Shown here: positions 27,848-35,399 of the stretch, piece after piece | Layout: every line of letters begins with the position of its first letter | Position numbering within the stretch: position 1 is the stretch's first letter | Assembly: GCF_035712445.1 (NCBI RefSeq) | Contig: NZ_DASTAT010000018.1 | Span: forward strand, 62,001-126,000 | Origin: Oligoflexus sp. | Lineage (GTDB): Bacteria > Bdellovibrionota_B > Oligoflexia > Oligoflexales > Oligoflexaceae | Length of the DNA stretch: 64,000 nucleotides | Reading direction: 5' to 3' | Translations under genes and position numbers: made by a program | Notes under the pieces: generated by a model | Databases searched by the model: none | What the model was told of the DNA's origin: nothing | What the model saw: only the letters and a program-made list of their open reading frames with translations

Positions 27848-28771
27848 TCAGGGATTACATTGAAACTGAGGATCGTTCCCCTTCAGGTTCGCACCTTGAC
27901 AGAGTTTGGAATCAAGACCGACCACATTCAGAGCAGCCTGGTTACCTTTGAGTTCGATATGCGAGCGAATAGGGCTTCCTCCAAGGAATTCGATCGCACC
28001 CGAAGACTGGTTACCTGCGGCTATGTAAGCGAGGCCGTTGATCTGCGAACCTGTCGTGAACTTCACTTCAGCTTTATTACCAGCCACGAAGAAGCAGACA
28101 CCTGGGACATCGTTACCTGCGGGCAGATAAAGATTCATGCTGGAATAGTTGCCAGTCAGCTTAAAGGCGAGCACAGTGCCAGGAGCCACCCGCAAATCGT
28201 TTGTAGCCGAGGGGTCGACCACTTTGATCTTCTGGCTCAGACCGCGGAAGTGGGGCAAGCAGGCTTTGGCGACGGCTTTGCTGTCAAAGCTGGAATCAGG
28301 CGTGCTGCCTGTGCTGCCACCTGTGGAACCCGAGCCTGTTCCTGTGCCCGAGTCAGGTGTGTTGCTGCCGCTAGCAGAATCAGGCGTGTTGGTCACAGGC
28401 ATGGCATCGGCTGATGATGCGGAGTCGGAGCTGTCGTTGCTGGCCACGTTGTTGCTGTTTTTGTTTTTGCCACGACCGTTCTTGCCTTTGGTGACGTCTT
28501 CCGCCGCATCCATGGCTTCCCCGGTTTCCGCCGCATCCATGGCTTCGCCTGTTTCAGAAAAGTCACCTGAGTAGGCGATGGCGTCGGCGCTTTCAGCGTC
28601 TTCACCCATCAATTCATCCATATCGAAGGAATCGTCATCGGTTGCGGATTTATCCAGAGTAAGAGTGATAATGCCTTCTGGCTTCTCGACGAAGGACGGT
28701 GTATCGCTACCACAAGCAGCCAGAACGAAAGGCAAACCAAGGCAGACTAAATGTTGAAATCCAAGTTTCAT
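27848..28771 (-). CDS. GNQ-repeat lipoprotein B
   Basis: 307 aa. Signal peptide ends LAAC (Cys20). An acidic stretch contains a perfect 9-residue duplication (ETGEAMDAA twice). A Gly/Ser/Thr/Pro spacer (SGSNTPDSGTGTGSGSTGG) follows. The C-terminal 130 residues align with lipoprotein A: VAPGTVLAFKLTGNYSSMNL, CFFVAGNKAEV, AAGNQSSGAIEF, LKGNQAALNVVG. The two genes converge, and the shared C-terminal domain beside different spacers suggests an inverted duplication with fast drift of the linkers. Confidence 0.8.
   Translation of the reverse strand: MKLGFQHLVCLGLPFVLAACGSDTPSFVEKPEGIITLTLDKSATDDDSFDMDELMGEDAESADAIAYSGDFSETGEAMDAAETGEAMDAAEDVTKGKNGRGKNKNSNNVASNDSSDSASSADAMPVTNTPDSASGSNTPDSGTGTGSGSTGGSTGSTPDSSFDSKAVAKACLPHFRGLSQKIKVVDPSATNDLRVAPGTVLAFKLTGNYSSMNLYLPAGNDVPGVCFFVAGNKAEVKFTTGSQINGLAYIAAGNQSSGAIEFLGGSPIRSHIELKGNQAALNVVGLDSKLCQGANLKGNDPQFQCNP
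28501..28554 (-). repeat. 27-bp tandem repeat, two copies, in lipoprotein B
   Basis: 28501-28527 and 28528-28554 differ at two positions and encode ETGEAMDAA twice. It keeps the reading frame. Confidence 0.9.
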
Positions 28772-28899
28772 GTTATCTCCTCCAAGAACTACATCCTACC
28801 CTTCGGAGCTGCCCCCCTCATTCCAAGCTACCCTGATTTTCCCCTTGCGATAAAGCCCCTTACCGCAGGCAATTACCGGCCGGTAAAAAAGTGATTTCT

Positions 28900-29015
28900 G
28901 CAGATTTTGTGTAGACCCTGATAGCATTGGGGTTTTTCCAATCCTTGGAAATCCTTAAAGGAAAATGAACAAGGCGCCTGCGGTGTTCAACCGAAGCGCC
29001 CTGAAAACTTGTGTA
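28900..29015 (-). promoter_or_regulatory. Paired TACACA element upstream of lipoprotein B
   Basis: On the minus strand: distal TACACAAGTTTTCAGGGCG at 29015-28997, identical at 17 of 19 positions to the copy at 25039; proximal TACACAAAATCTGC from 28913, identical at 12 of 14 to that at 25115. The halves are 102 nt apart, and the proximal one is 142 nt before the ATG. GGATTGGAAAAA lies between (28933-28944). Confidence 0.6.
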
Positions 29016-29056
29016 GATTGCGGAGAGTAACGCGTGTCAGAAGTGAAACGTAAGAA

Positions 29057-29656
29057 TCAGGGCGCAGCGGGACAGGGCTGCTGCCGTGTGATCATGAAGT
29101 TCTTATCGTTCTGGGCCTGCTTGGAAACAATCGCAACATGCGTATCGCAGGCGGCATTGATCACAAAATTATTGATGACCTTGGCTTTCACGTTGAAGCA
29201 ATACCAGCCTTTGGGATTCAGAAAAGCAAGCTGCCCGTTGTTACCAACGGTGATATTGAAATTGACAAGAAAGAGCGTGGGTTTGGTCGTAATCTTATCG
29301 TCGGTATAAATCACGCTATTGTTGTTCACCGTATCCGAGATGTCGACAAGCTTGGGCTGTGCGATTTCCTGCGGCGTGAAGGGCGAATTGCCCCACTGTT
29401 TGATGCATTCGTTCAGCGCTGTCTTATCCTCGGCGTTGACCAAAGGCGTCGCGGGAGGCGCTGCAGGGTCCATGGGATCTGAAGGCATCGTGCCAGGGAC
29501 CTGCTCCGCGGTGGAGTCGATGGTTTCCTGAGTGACGGCTTCCGGCGTTGCAGGGCTTTCTCCAGAAGATGTTGAGCCGGTTTTGAATTCGCTGCCCGAG
29601 CAGGCCGCGAGCATGCCACAGAACGCCAAAACCGAAATTGACGAAAACGTTCTCAC
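29057..29656 (-). CDS. Putative lipoprotein, distant relative of the GNQ pair
   Basis: 199 aa. Signal peptide ends LAAC (Cys19). Residues 20-75 are a Pro/Ser/Glu-rich spacer. The C-terminal part is beta-rich (VDISDTVNNNSVIYTDDK, NITVGNNGQLAFLNPKGWYC, FVINAACDTHVAIV) and has Asn-Gly turns and Cys residues like the GNQ lipoproteins, but the similarity is weaker and could be convergent. It is oriented with lipoprotein B and carries its own upstream paired element. No known family recognised. Confidence 0.75.
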   Translation of the reverse strand: MRTFSSISVLAFCGMLAACSGSEFKTGSTSSGESPATPEAVTQETIDSTAEQVPGTMPSDPMDPAAPPATPLVNAEDKTALNECIKQWGNSPFTPQEIAQPKLVDISDTVNNNSVIYTDDKITTKPTLFLVNFNITVGNNGQLAFLNPKGWYCFNVKAKVINNFVINAACDTHVAIVSKQAQNDKNFMITRQQPCPAAP

Positions 29657-29775
29657 GTTGCTCTCCCTTTTTGCACGATTATTGCTGAGTGTTATGTAAC
29701 TGTTCGGTCATTGGCGGGCGCGTCTTGATACACAAAAAAAAGGGGGCGATTTCCGCCAGGATCGCGCCGGTTTAC

Positions 29776-29866
29776 GGTCACTCTGTGTACGTTCAATTCA
29801 TCCAGAGACCGGAGATGACTGGAAAATAAAGGTGGGGTAGGGCCGAAAGGCTGAAATTTCTGTGTA
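29776..29866 (-). promoter_or_regulatory. Paired TACACA element upstream of the 29057-29656 lipoprotein
   Basis: Minus strand: distal TACACAGAAATTTCAG from 29866, which matches the other distal halves with one inserted base; proximal TACACAGAGTGACC from 29789. The halves are 77 nt apart, and the proximal one is 133 nt before the ATG. It lies close to the divergent CBS gene at 29889 and might affect that as well. Confidence 0.5.
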
Positions 29867-29888
29867 AATCACGAAGGAGGGAGAGTCC

Positions 29889-30278
29889 ATGGAAAAAAAC
29901 CGCGAACCCATCGCAAAATTCATGACCCGCACACCGCATTCCATCGAACCAGGTCAGCCGCTGGAAGAGGCCCGAAAAATTATGGGCCGGCATGATATTC
30001 GTCATCTGCCTGTGCTCTCGGGTGGTCGTATCGTGGGACTGCTCTCGGAACGGGATCTGACTTACATCCGCACGCTGCCGGGCGTAGGCCAGGATCTGAA
30101 GGTGAAGGATGCGATGGTCTATGATCCCGTCCTGGTGTCCGAATCGGAATCGCTTCGCGATGTGGCTCAAAAGATGGCCGCGGCCCATATCGGATCCGTC
30201 CTGGTGTGCGACAGTCGCAGCAGGCTCACCGGAATTTTCACCTACACGGATGCTTTGCGTGTGCTGGGGGAAAGTTGA
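29889..30278 (+). CDS. CBS-domain pair protein
   Basis: 129 aa made of two CBS motifs: MTRTPHSIEPGQPLEEARKI ... RHLPVLSGGRIVGLLSERDL, then VYDPVLVSESESLRDVAQKM ... IGSVLVCDSRSRLTGIFTYTD. Stand-alone CBS pairs bind adenine nucleotides and act as sensors; the partner is unknown. AAGGAGGGAG is a strong ribosome-binding site. It is monocistronic, ending in a terminator at 30288. Confidence 0.93.
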   Translation: MEKNREPIAKFMTRTPHSIEPGQPLEEARKIMGRHDIRHLPVLSGGRIVGLLSERDLTYIRTLPGVGQDLKVKDAMVYDPVLVSESESLRDVAQKMAAAHIGSVLVCDSRSRLTGIFTYTDALRVLGES

Positions 30279-30287
30279 GGAGGAGCG

Positions 30288-30322
30288 GGCGGCGAAGGAG
30301 TGTTCGCCGCCTGGGGCTTTTT
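30288..30322 (+). terminator. Bidirectional terminator between convergent genes
   Basis: GGCGGCGAA (30288-30296) pairs perfectly with TTCGCCGCC (30303-30311), followed by TGGGGCTTTTTATT. It lies between the CBS gene and the convergent methyltransferase gene. Confidence 0.7.
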
Positions 30323-31514
30323 ATTCTGCGTCCGCGTCCTGCTGGTCCTGATCGCTATATTTCTTGCCGGCATAAAGATTGAAAATCAAAAGCCGGCAGG
30401 GAATGCCGCCGTTGTCGATCGGAATCTTTCTGCGGGGGCGCAGGCCGATGAACTTATAGGGAGTGTCTTCTCCGACCAACAGCGCTGCGGTCCAGCCTGC
30501 GTATTTTTGCTTTAAGGTGTCACCCACCTTCTTATAAAAATTGATGAGCTCCTCTTCATCCCTCTTGCCGATACGCTCGCCATAAGGAAAGTTGCTGATC
30601 AAAAGACCGCTTTCAGCGGGTGCTTTCAGATCGAAGAAGGAACCGCTGCGGAACTGAATGTATTTTTCCACGCGCGCCCTCAGGGCGTTTTCACGCGCGG
30701 CGTCTATATAATTGCGGCTGATGTCGCTGGCGAAAAGCCCGGCTTTGGGCTCACTCAGACGCTGCTCACGGCAAGCGTCCTGAACCTTGCGCCACAGCTG
30801 TGCATCAAACTTCGCAAAATTTTCGAAGCCAAACTGGCCTTTTTTCCGGTGGATCAAAGGCGCCTTTTCCAAAGCCATGAACGCGCCTTCGATCACGATC
30901 GTGCCGCTGCCGCACATCGGGTCATAGAGGTTCTGCGAACCATCATAACCGGCGAGGCGCAGGAGTCCGGCGGCAAGGATTTCCTTGATCGGCGCCGGGT
31001 GACCTTCACCGCGATAGCCGCGCTTGTGCATGGATTTCCCCGAGGAATCGACGCTAATGGTTAATTCCCCGCCGAGCAAAAAGGCGACGACCTTGATTTT
31101 GGGATCTTTCAGATCGACCTTGGGCAAAGGCCGCTCCATCTTCTTGAACGCATCTTCGATGCCCAGGCGCACAGCTTTGCTAATCAGCGTTGCGGTGGGC
31201 GCTGTGGGGCCACGATCACCCGCAACCCCTTCAACGAGGTAGGTGCTGTCGGGACGGAAGTACTCTTCCCACTTGACCTTGCGAGCTTGATTCGTCACAA
31301 CTGCCAGACTTCCCGCTCCTCCACGGCGCACGACTTCCAGGATGCGACTGGGCGTTTGCAGCATGAGATGCAGGCGATACGCGAGCTCCTGATCGGCCTC
31401 GAAGTAGACGGCTTTATAGCCTTTTTCGACTTTGGTGGCACCATAGCTTTCGAGTTCCTGGACCGTGGCGTCGATGATGTCTTGCGAGCAGATTGCGATA
31501 TAGGAAGCGTTCAA
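30321..31514 (-). CDS. THUMP-domain class I RNA methyltransferase, RlmL-like
   Basis: 397 aa from a TTG with CGGGAG 8 nt upstream; longer in-frame starts would run into the divergent cyclophilin gene. The THUMP region (about 1-160) reads AICSQDIIDATVQELESYGA. The catalytic domain (165-385) has LYDPMCGSGTIVIEGA (SAM motif I), FASDIS and the catalytic NFPYGERIG, where most relatives have NPPYG. Family members methylate guanine N2 of 23S rRNA. C-terminal KKYSDQDQQDADAE is a charged tail. Confidence 0.88.
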   Translation of the reverse strand: MNASYIAICSQDIIDATVQELESYGATKVEKGYKAVYFEADQELAYRLHLMLQTPSRILEVVRRGGAGSLAVVTNQARKVKWEEYFRPDSTYLVEGVAGDRGPTAPTATLISKAVRLGIEDAFKKMERPLPKVDLKDPKIKVVAFLLGGELTISVDSSGKSMHKRGYRGEGHPAPIKEILAAGLLRLAGYDGSQNLYDPMCGSGTIVIEGAFMALEKAPLIHRKKGQFGFENFAKFDAQLWRKVQDACREQRLSEPKAGLFASDISRNYIDAARENALRARVEKYIQFRSGSFFDLKAPAESGLLISNFPYGERIGKRDEEELINFYKKVGDTLKQKYAGWTAALLVGEDTPYKFIGLRPRRKIPIDNGGIPCRLLIFNLYAGKKYSDQDQQDADAE

Positions 31515-31590
31515 GTTATTTACTCCCGCCCTGGATTCAGGTATTTCTGAACACCTCTTTGCAGAGGGCACTAGTATAAAGGAATGGCTT

Positions 31591-32124
31591 ATGACAGATG
31601 TGAAGCAGCAAGTCAAAGATATCGAGAAGACGATAGACTTTAACAAGAACCGATACCAAGTCAACCTGACAACCAACCATGGTCCCATCCATCTGGAATT
31701 CTTTCCTGACGTGGCTCCTGGCCATGTGAAGAATATGATTTCGCTGACCAAAGCCGGTTTTTACAACAACCTGAGCTTCCACCGGGTCATCAAAGGCTTC
31801 ATGATTCAGGGCGGCTGTCCCAAGGGTTCCGGCATCGGCGGCCCGGGCTACACCATTCCCGCTGAATTCAATAATCGCCCGCATGAGCCAGGCGTTCTTT
31901 CCATGGCACGAACCAACGATCCCAATTCTGCTGGTTCACAATTCTTCATCTGTTTGGAGCGCGTGCCCTATCTGGACGGCCAATACACCGTGTTTGGTCG
32001 CACAGCGGACAAAGAAAGTCTCGAAACCGTCAAGAAGATTGGCGAGGTGAAGACGGGTCCTCAGGATCGTCCTATCGACTCTGTGACGATCACCAAGGCT
32101 GAAGTGGTGGAAACCCCACTGTGA
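31591..32124 (+). CDS. Cyclophilin-type peptidyl-prolyl cis-trans isomerase
   Basis: 177 aa, no signal peptide, so cytoplasmic. Cyclophilin signatures: FHRVIKGFMIQGGCP (catalytic Arg), GPGYTIPAEF, LSMARTNDPNSAGSQFFICL and LDGQYTVFGR. Residues 1-20 are an extra charged helix before the core. It speeds proline isomerisation during folding. AAAGGA lies upstream of ATG, and a terminator follows at 32131. Confidence 0.96.
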   Translation: MTDVKQQVKDIEKTIDFNKNRYQVNLTTNHGPIHLEFFPDVAPGHVKNMISLTKAGFYNNLSFHRVIKGFMIQGGCPKGSGIGGPGYTIPAEFNNRPHEPGVLSMARTNDPNSAGSQFFICLERVPYLDGQYTVFGRTADKESLETVKKIGEVKTGPQDRPIDSVTITKAEVVETPL

Positions 32125-32130
32125 TATTGA

Positions 32131-32158
32131 AAGGGCCGTAGACGGCCCTTTTCTTTTT
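32131..32158 (+). terminator. Terminator after the cyclophilin gene
   Basis: AAGGGCCG / CGGCCCTT stem (32131-32138, 32143-32150) with TAGA loop and TTCTTTTT behind it. Confidence 0.85.
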
Positions 32159-32198
32159 CCCGCGGCTCCTTCTCTTTTTCCGGTGACTCCTTCTCTTT

Positions 32199-32561
32199 TC
32201 AGAAGGGTTTCACGCGAGCCAGGTAGGCTGCGACCATGCCCAGCGTAACCGTCAAGACCCACAGCATGCCCGCCAAGGAACGTTTGCGTGCCGCCAGAGC
32301 CCCGATGCCACCCAGGATCACCCAGATCACCAGCTTGGCAATGACCCATCCAGGGAAGCCCACGCCGAGTTTGGCCGAAAGACCGAAACCAGCCACCAGA
32401 ACCAGAAGAAGACCGATGCCGTGGAACATTCCCATCCAGCGTCGACCCGGCTGTTGCTTGGGATCACCGCCGTTGATAGCCTGGACGAACTGCCCGCCGA
32501 GCGCGGTGAAGAACATGAAGAGCCCTAGGAAGTGCATGACTTTGTAAAAATCGTAAGACAT
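32199..32561 (-). CDS. Small four-helix membrane protein
   Basis: 120 aa with four hydrophobic segments (about 7-27, 43-63, 67-88, 95-115). An N-terminal HFLGLFMFFTALGGQ and a histidine in MFHGIGLLLVL recall small heme-binding or CopD/SirB-like membrane proteins, but the family is not certain. AGGAGAAA precedes ATG. It is divergent from msrQ across an 87-nt spacer; a role in a common redox process is possible but not shown. Confidence 0.75.
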   Translation of the reverse strand: MSYDFYKVMHFLGLFMFFTALGGQFVQAINGGDPKQQPGRRWMGMFHGIGLLLVLVAGFGLSAKLGVGFPGWVIAKLVIWVILGGIGALAARKRSLAGMLWVLTVTLGMVAAYLARVKPF

Positions 32562-32648
32562 ATTTTCTCCTGACAGTGCAAGATCGAGGATGGAACTTCG
32601 GGAATCTATCAGTCTCAGGGAACCAGGTACAGCGGAAGGAGCGATTGC

Positions 32649-33230
32649 ATGCGATATTTCGGGTGGTCACTGGGACTCGTGCCTATTCTATGGCTGACTT
32701 ATGTTTTCACGGTCAAAGGCAGCGGTCCCAATCCCGTGACCGATGTTCTGCATCTGACTGGTCTTTGGGGTATGGGCTTTCTGCTGGGCAGTCTGGCTGT
32801 TCGTCCGCTTGTGCAGATTGGAAAGTTGCGCGCCTTCCAGCCCTGGAAAAAAATTCTGGGGCTCCTGGGTTTTTTCTATGGGCTGATTCACTCGCTGATT
32901 TACATGGCTTTGGATCAAGGCTGGGACTGGGGCGAGCTGGCCGATGATTTTACCAAGCGTGTGCATATTCGCTTTGGAATGATAGCGCTGGTGCTTTTGA
33001 TTCCTTTGGCTCTGACGTCGAGCCTCTGGGCGCAGAAAAAGTTGGGACGTAAATGGAAGACGCTGCATCAGCTCGTGTTCCCGGCTGTGCTCCTGATTGG
33101 TCTTCACTACATGCTGGCGCGGAAGGCGGGATATGGAGAGGCATCGTGGGCCCTGGCGCTTGCTGCGCTCTTCATCATACTCCGTTGGAAACCCCTGGCC
33201 CAGAAGGCCCAAAAGCTCCTTAAGCGCTGA
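32649..33230 (+). CDS. msrQ: Heme-binding membrane subunit of methionine sulfoxide reductase
   Basis: 193 aa with about five or six membrane helices. MsrQ/YedZ features: NPVTDVLHLTGLWGMGFLLG, GLLGFFYGLIHSLIYM (heme His), KRVHIRFGMIAL, LALTSSLWAQKKLGRKWKTL and LHQLVFPAVLLIGLHYMLAR (further heme His). It passes electrons from the quinone or flavin pool to periplasmic MsrP. No msrP is next to it in this window, so the partner must be elsewhere or absent. AAGGAG lies upstream of ATG. Confidence 0.88.
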   Translation: MRYFGWSLGLVPILWLTYVFTVKGSGPNPVTDVLHLTGLWGMGFLLGSLAVRPLVQIGKLRAFQPWKKILGLLGFFYGLIHSLIYMALDQGWDWGELADDFTKRVHIRFGMIALVLLIPLALTSSLWAQKKLGRKWKTLHQLVFPAVLLIGLHYMLARKAGYGEASWALALAALFIILRWKPLAQKAQKLLKR

Positions 33231-33279
33231 ATTGATACGGATCGTAGGCTTCCCTGCGTCCGCGGCATGTTCAGGTTGC

Positions 33280-33762
33280 CTAGGGTTTTTGAGCTTTCTG
33301 CTGCAGCCTTCGCGCCGCAAAAAACGCCGAAAGCTGGGCGCTGCATTCCGGCTGCAAAACCCCGCCGATCGCGGGGTAACGATGATTCAAACGCTGATCC
33401 TCGTTGATCTGATAAAGACTTCCGAGCGCGCCGCCTTTGGGATCGTAGGCCCCAAACACCACCCGCTTCAAACGCGACTGATGAATCAAGCCCGCACACA
33501 TAATGCAGGGCTCCAGGGTCACATAGAGTTCACAGTCGCTGAGGCGCCAGCTGTCCAGAATGCGACTGGCCTGCTGAATGGCCAGCAGCTCCGCATGAGC
33601 CGTCGCCTGCTTTGTGATCTCGCGCAGATTGAAGCCGGTGGCAATAATGCGATCATCCGCAACAATCACCGCTCCCACCGGCACCTCGCCCAAAGCCCCG
33701 GCATGAGCCGCCAGAGACTGCGCAAAGCGCATCCATTTTTCATCACGCTCGATTGGGGTCAT
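33280..33762 (-). CDS. tadA: tRNA-specific adenosine deaminase
   Basis: 160 aa from the ATG that overlaps the upstream stop as ATGA. Zinc deaminase motifs TAHAEL (His and catalytic Glu, about residue 53) and LEPCIMCAGL (two Cys, about 83-86). Further typical sequence is VPVGAVIV at the start and VVFGAYDPKGGALGS. It converts A34 to inosine in tRNA-Arg(ACG). The 4-nt overlap suggests translational coupling to the recombinase-like gene. Confidence 0.95.
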   Translation of the reverse strand: MTPIERDEKWMRFAQSLAAHAGALGEVPVGAVIVADDRIIATGFNLREITKQATAHAELLAIQQASRILDSWRLSDCELYVTLEPCIMCAGLIHQSRLKRVVFGAYDPKGGALGSLYQINEDQRLNHRYPAIGGVLQPECSAQLSAFFAARRLQQKAQKP

Positions 33763-34655
33763 GTGGGATTCCGGTACTGGGCCAGATGCTTGCCGATATT
33801 GCCCAGGCGACGAAGACCGAGATGCTGCATGACATCCTCGGGACCGCGGCCGATCGCGAGCTGATAGCACATCGCGTGATGGCGGAGGGTTTCGGTGTGA
33901 AGATGCTTAAGCCCCAATTTGATTCCCAGTTCATGCAGCATGAATTTAAGGCCGTGCCGGGTCATGCGCGGCAGGACCAAAGGCAGTTCCTTACCCTTGA
34001 ACGCCACAAACATCCAGGGATATCGATCGCGAGCCTCGGCGCTTTGATGCCGCAGCCAGGCTTGAAAGGTTTCCTGATATTCCGTCAGAGCCTGGCTGGT
34101 TTCTTCCTGCAGCTGAATCGTCCGACTTTTCAGGCCCGGAACTGAAAGGGTATGAAGGCGTTTGCTCTGAATGAGATCCCGCCACTGAAGGTCGATAATC
34201 TCGCTGGCCTTCAGCCCTTCGTAAGCCAAAAGATACAGGAGCGCCCGGTCACGACGATTTTTAATGCCGGGCTCCCCGACCAAAGCGAGCAGAGCCTTGA
34301 AGCGACTTTCGCTCAAGCCCTCGTCCAGGGAATCATCCCTTTCGGGAATCGGCATCATGTCAAAGGGCGAGGAAAGAATCTTTCTATCATCAGCCAGAAA
34401 ACGGAAAAACTGCCGAACGCCAATCACCTTGCGCCGCACGGAATTCTCCCGTTCACCACTGGCATCACGCAGATGGTCACGAAACCAAAGCAGGGTTTCC
34501 GGTTCGACCTTGTCGATGGTGAGGTGGCTTTTTTCTAAAAACCGCAGAAAATCCTGGGCGTCGCGACAATAGGATTCCACTGTCGCTGGCTGCCTGTTTT
34601 TGGCCTTCAGAGACGCACTGAACCGCTCGACGAGATCAGGATCATGTGAGGTCAT
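33759..34655 (-). CDS. Tyrosine recombinase-like protein, probably catalytically inactive
   Basis: 298 aa. The N-terminal SAM-like domain (VERFSASLKAKNRQPATVES, then YCRDAQDFLRFL) and C-terminal domain resemble XerC/XerD. Compared with XerD, the first catalytic Arg (GLRVSE) is Lys here (GLKASE), the HxLRH box reads ETLRHH so the first His is Glu, the LGH box is LGL, and at the place of the nucleophile Tyr there is His, with a Tyr four residues on. Lys in VPGLKSR and the second Arg remain. It may bind DNA without recombining. No att sites or other mobile genes are adjacent. Confidence 0.8.
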   Translation of the reverse strand: MTSHDPDLVERFSASLKAKNRQPATVESYCRDAQDFLRFLEKSHLTIDKVEPETLLWFRDHLRDASGERENSVRRKVIGVRQFFRFLADDRKILSSPFDMMPIPERDDSLDEGLSESRFKALLALVGEPGIKNRRDRALLYLLAYEGLKASEIIDLQWRDLIQSKRLHTLSVPGLKSRTIQLQEETSQALTEYQETFQAWLRHQSAEARDRYPWMFVAFKGKELPLVLPRMTRHGLKFMLHELGIKLGLKHLHTETLRHHAMCYQLAIGRGPEDVMQHLGLRRLGNIGKHLAQYRNPT

Positions 34656-34740
34656 GGGGACTTCGTATCCTGGCTATGTTAATCTACGGGTTAACGTTAC
34701 GGCATCCTCATTTAAACAGAGCGAGGGATTGTTGACAACC

Positions 34741-35382
34741 ATGAGACTTTGGCATCTTCTGCCCCTTCTGCTGCTTTCTGTCACCACCGCTCAGGCCGTC
34801 GTGACTCCCAAACTGGATCGCGTGAGAGTGCGCATAAACGGCATGGAAAAGGAAGTCAGTCGCAAGGATCGCCTCGAATTGATTCGCGGTGATGACCTGA
34901 CCCTTCTCTTTGCAGTGCTGGAAGGTCAGAGCAAAGGCGCGGAGATCATCAACTTCGTCGGTTACCGCGGTGAAGGCCCCCGGCGCTGGCAGGATGATGA
35001 TCGCGATATCCTGATTCCGACAAGCGTTTTGAAAAAGGGCTGGTCGCTCGATAAAGACGGCAAAACCTATAAAATTGAAACCCGCACGGGCCAAAAGGTC
35101 CACGGTGATATCCTGGTCTCGCTCCTGACCCCTGAGCTGGAGATCCTAACGCTCGATATCAAAGGCGTGGAGCATCATCTGCGCGATGGGGATGTCGTGG
35201 ACATGGGCGCCGATGATCCGATGAAAGTGGTCAATGTGAAGACCAATAGCAAGGTCGTGGATCAGAATGTCCGCGTGGAATTCAAGGAACTGAAAAACGA
35301 CGCGAACCGCCAGGTGGAATTGCGTCTTCTGTATCGATCCTATGCGTTTGCTTCGGTGTTTTTGCATACGGATGCGAAATAG
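34741..35382 (+). CDS. Secreted protein of unknown function
   Basis: 213 aa with signal peptide MRLWHLLPLLLLSVTTAQA. The mature part is rich in beta strands and charged residues (VRVRINGMEKEVSRKDRLEL, IKGVEHHLRDGDVVDMGADD) and has no recognised family. A TTG three codons upstream is an alternative start with better spacing to GAGGG. It ends 17 nt before the ntrY-like gene, so it may be cotranscribed and could be a periplasmic partner of that sensor; this is inference. Confidence 0.7.
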   Translation: MRLWHLLPLLLLSVTTAQAVVTPKLDRVRVRINGMEKEVSRKDRLELIRGDDLTLLFAVLEGQSKGAEIINFVGYRGEGPRRWQDDDRDILIPTSVLKKGWSLDKDGKTYKIETRTGQKVHGDILVSLLTPELEILTLDIKGVEHHLRDGDVVDMGADDPMKVVNVKTNSKVVDQNVRVEFKELKNDANRQVELRLLYRSYAFASVFLHTDAK

Positions 35383-35399
35383 GGAAGGGTGAGAAAGGC

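Noticed and set aside
31515..31751. N-terminal extension of the THUMP methyltransferase
   Set aside because: It would overlap the divergent cyclophilin gene and gives no family-like sequence; the TTG at 31514 has a good ribosome-binding site.
32151..32208. Short CT-rich repeat CTCCTTCTCTTTT occurring twice
   Set aside because: Simple-sequence pyrimidine tract just behind a terminator; two imperfect copies do not support a functional repeat.
33759..34655. Integrase of a mobile element
   Set aside because: No att-like direct repeats, no tRNA at the edge and no other mobile genes; the catalytic residues are missing and the gene is coupled to tadA.
34600..34740. Upstream extension of the secreted protein at 34741
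   Set aside because: The extension has no ribosome-binding site, would place the signal peptide 48 residues inside, and overlaps the start of the divergent recombinase gene.
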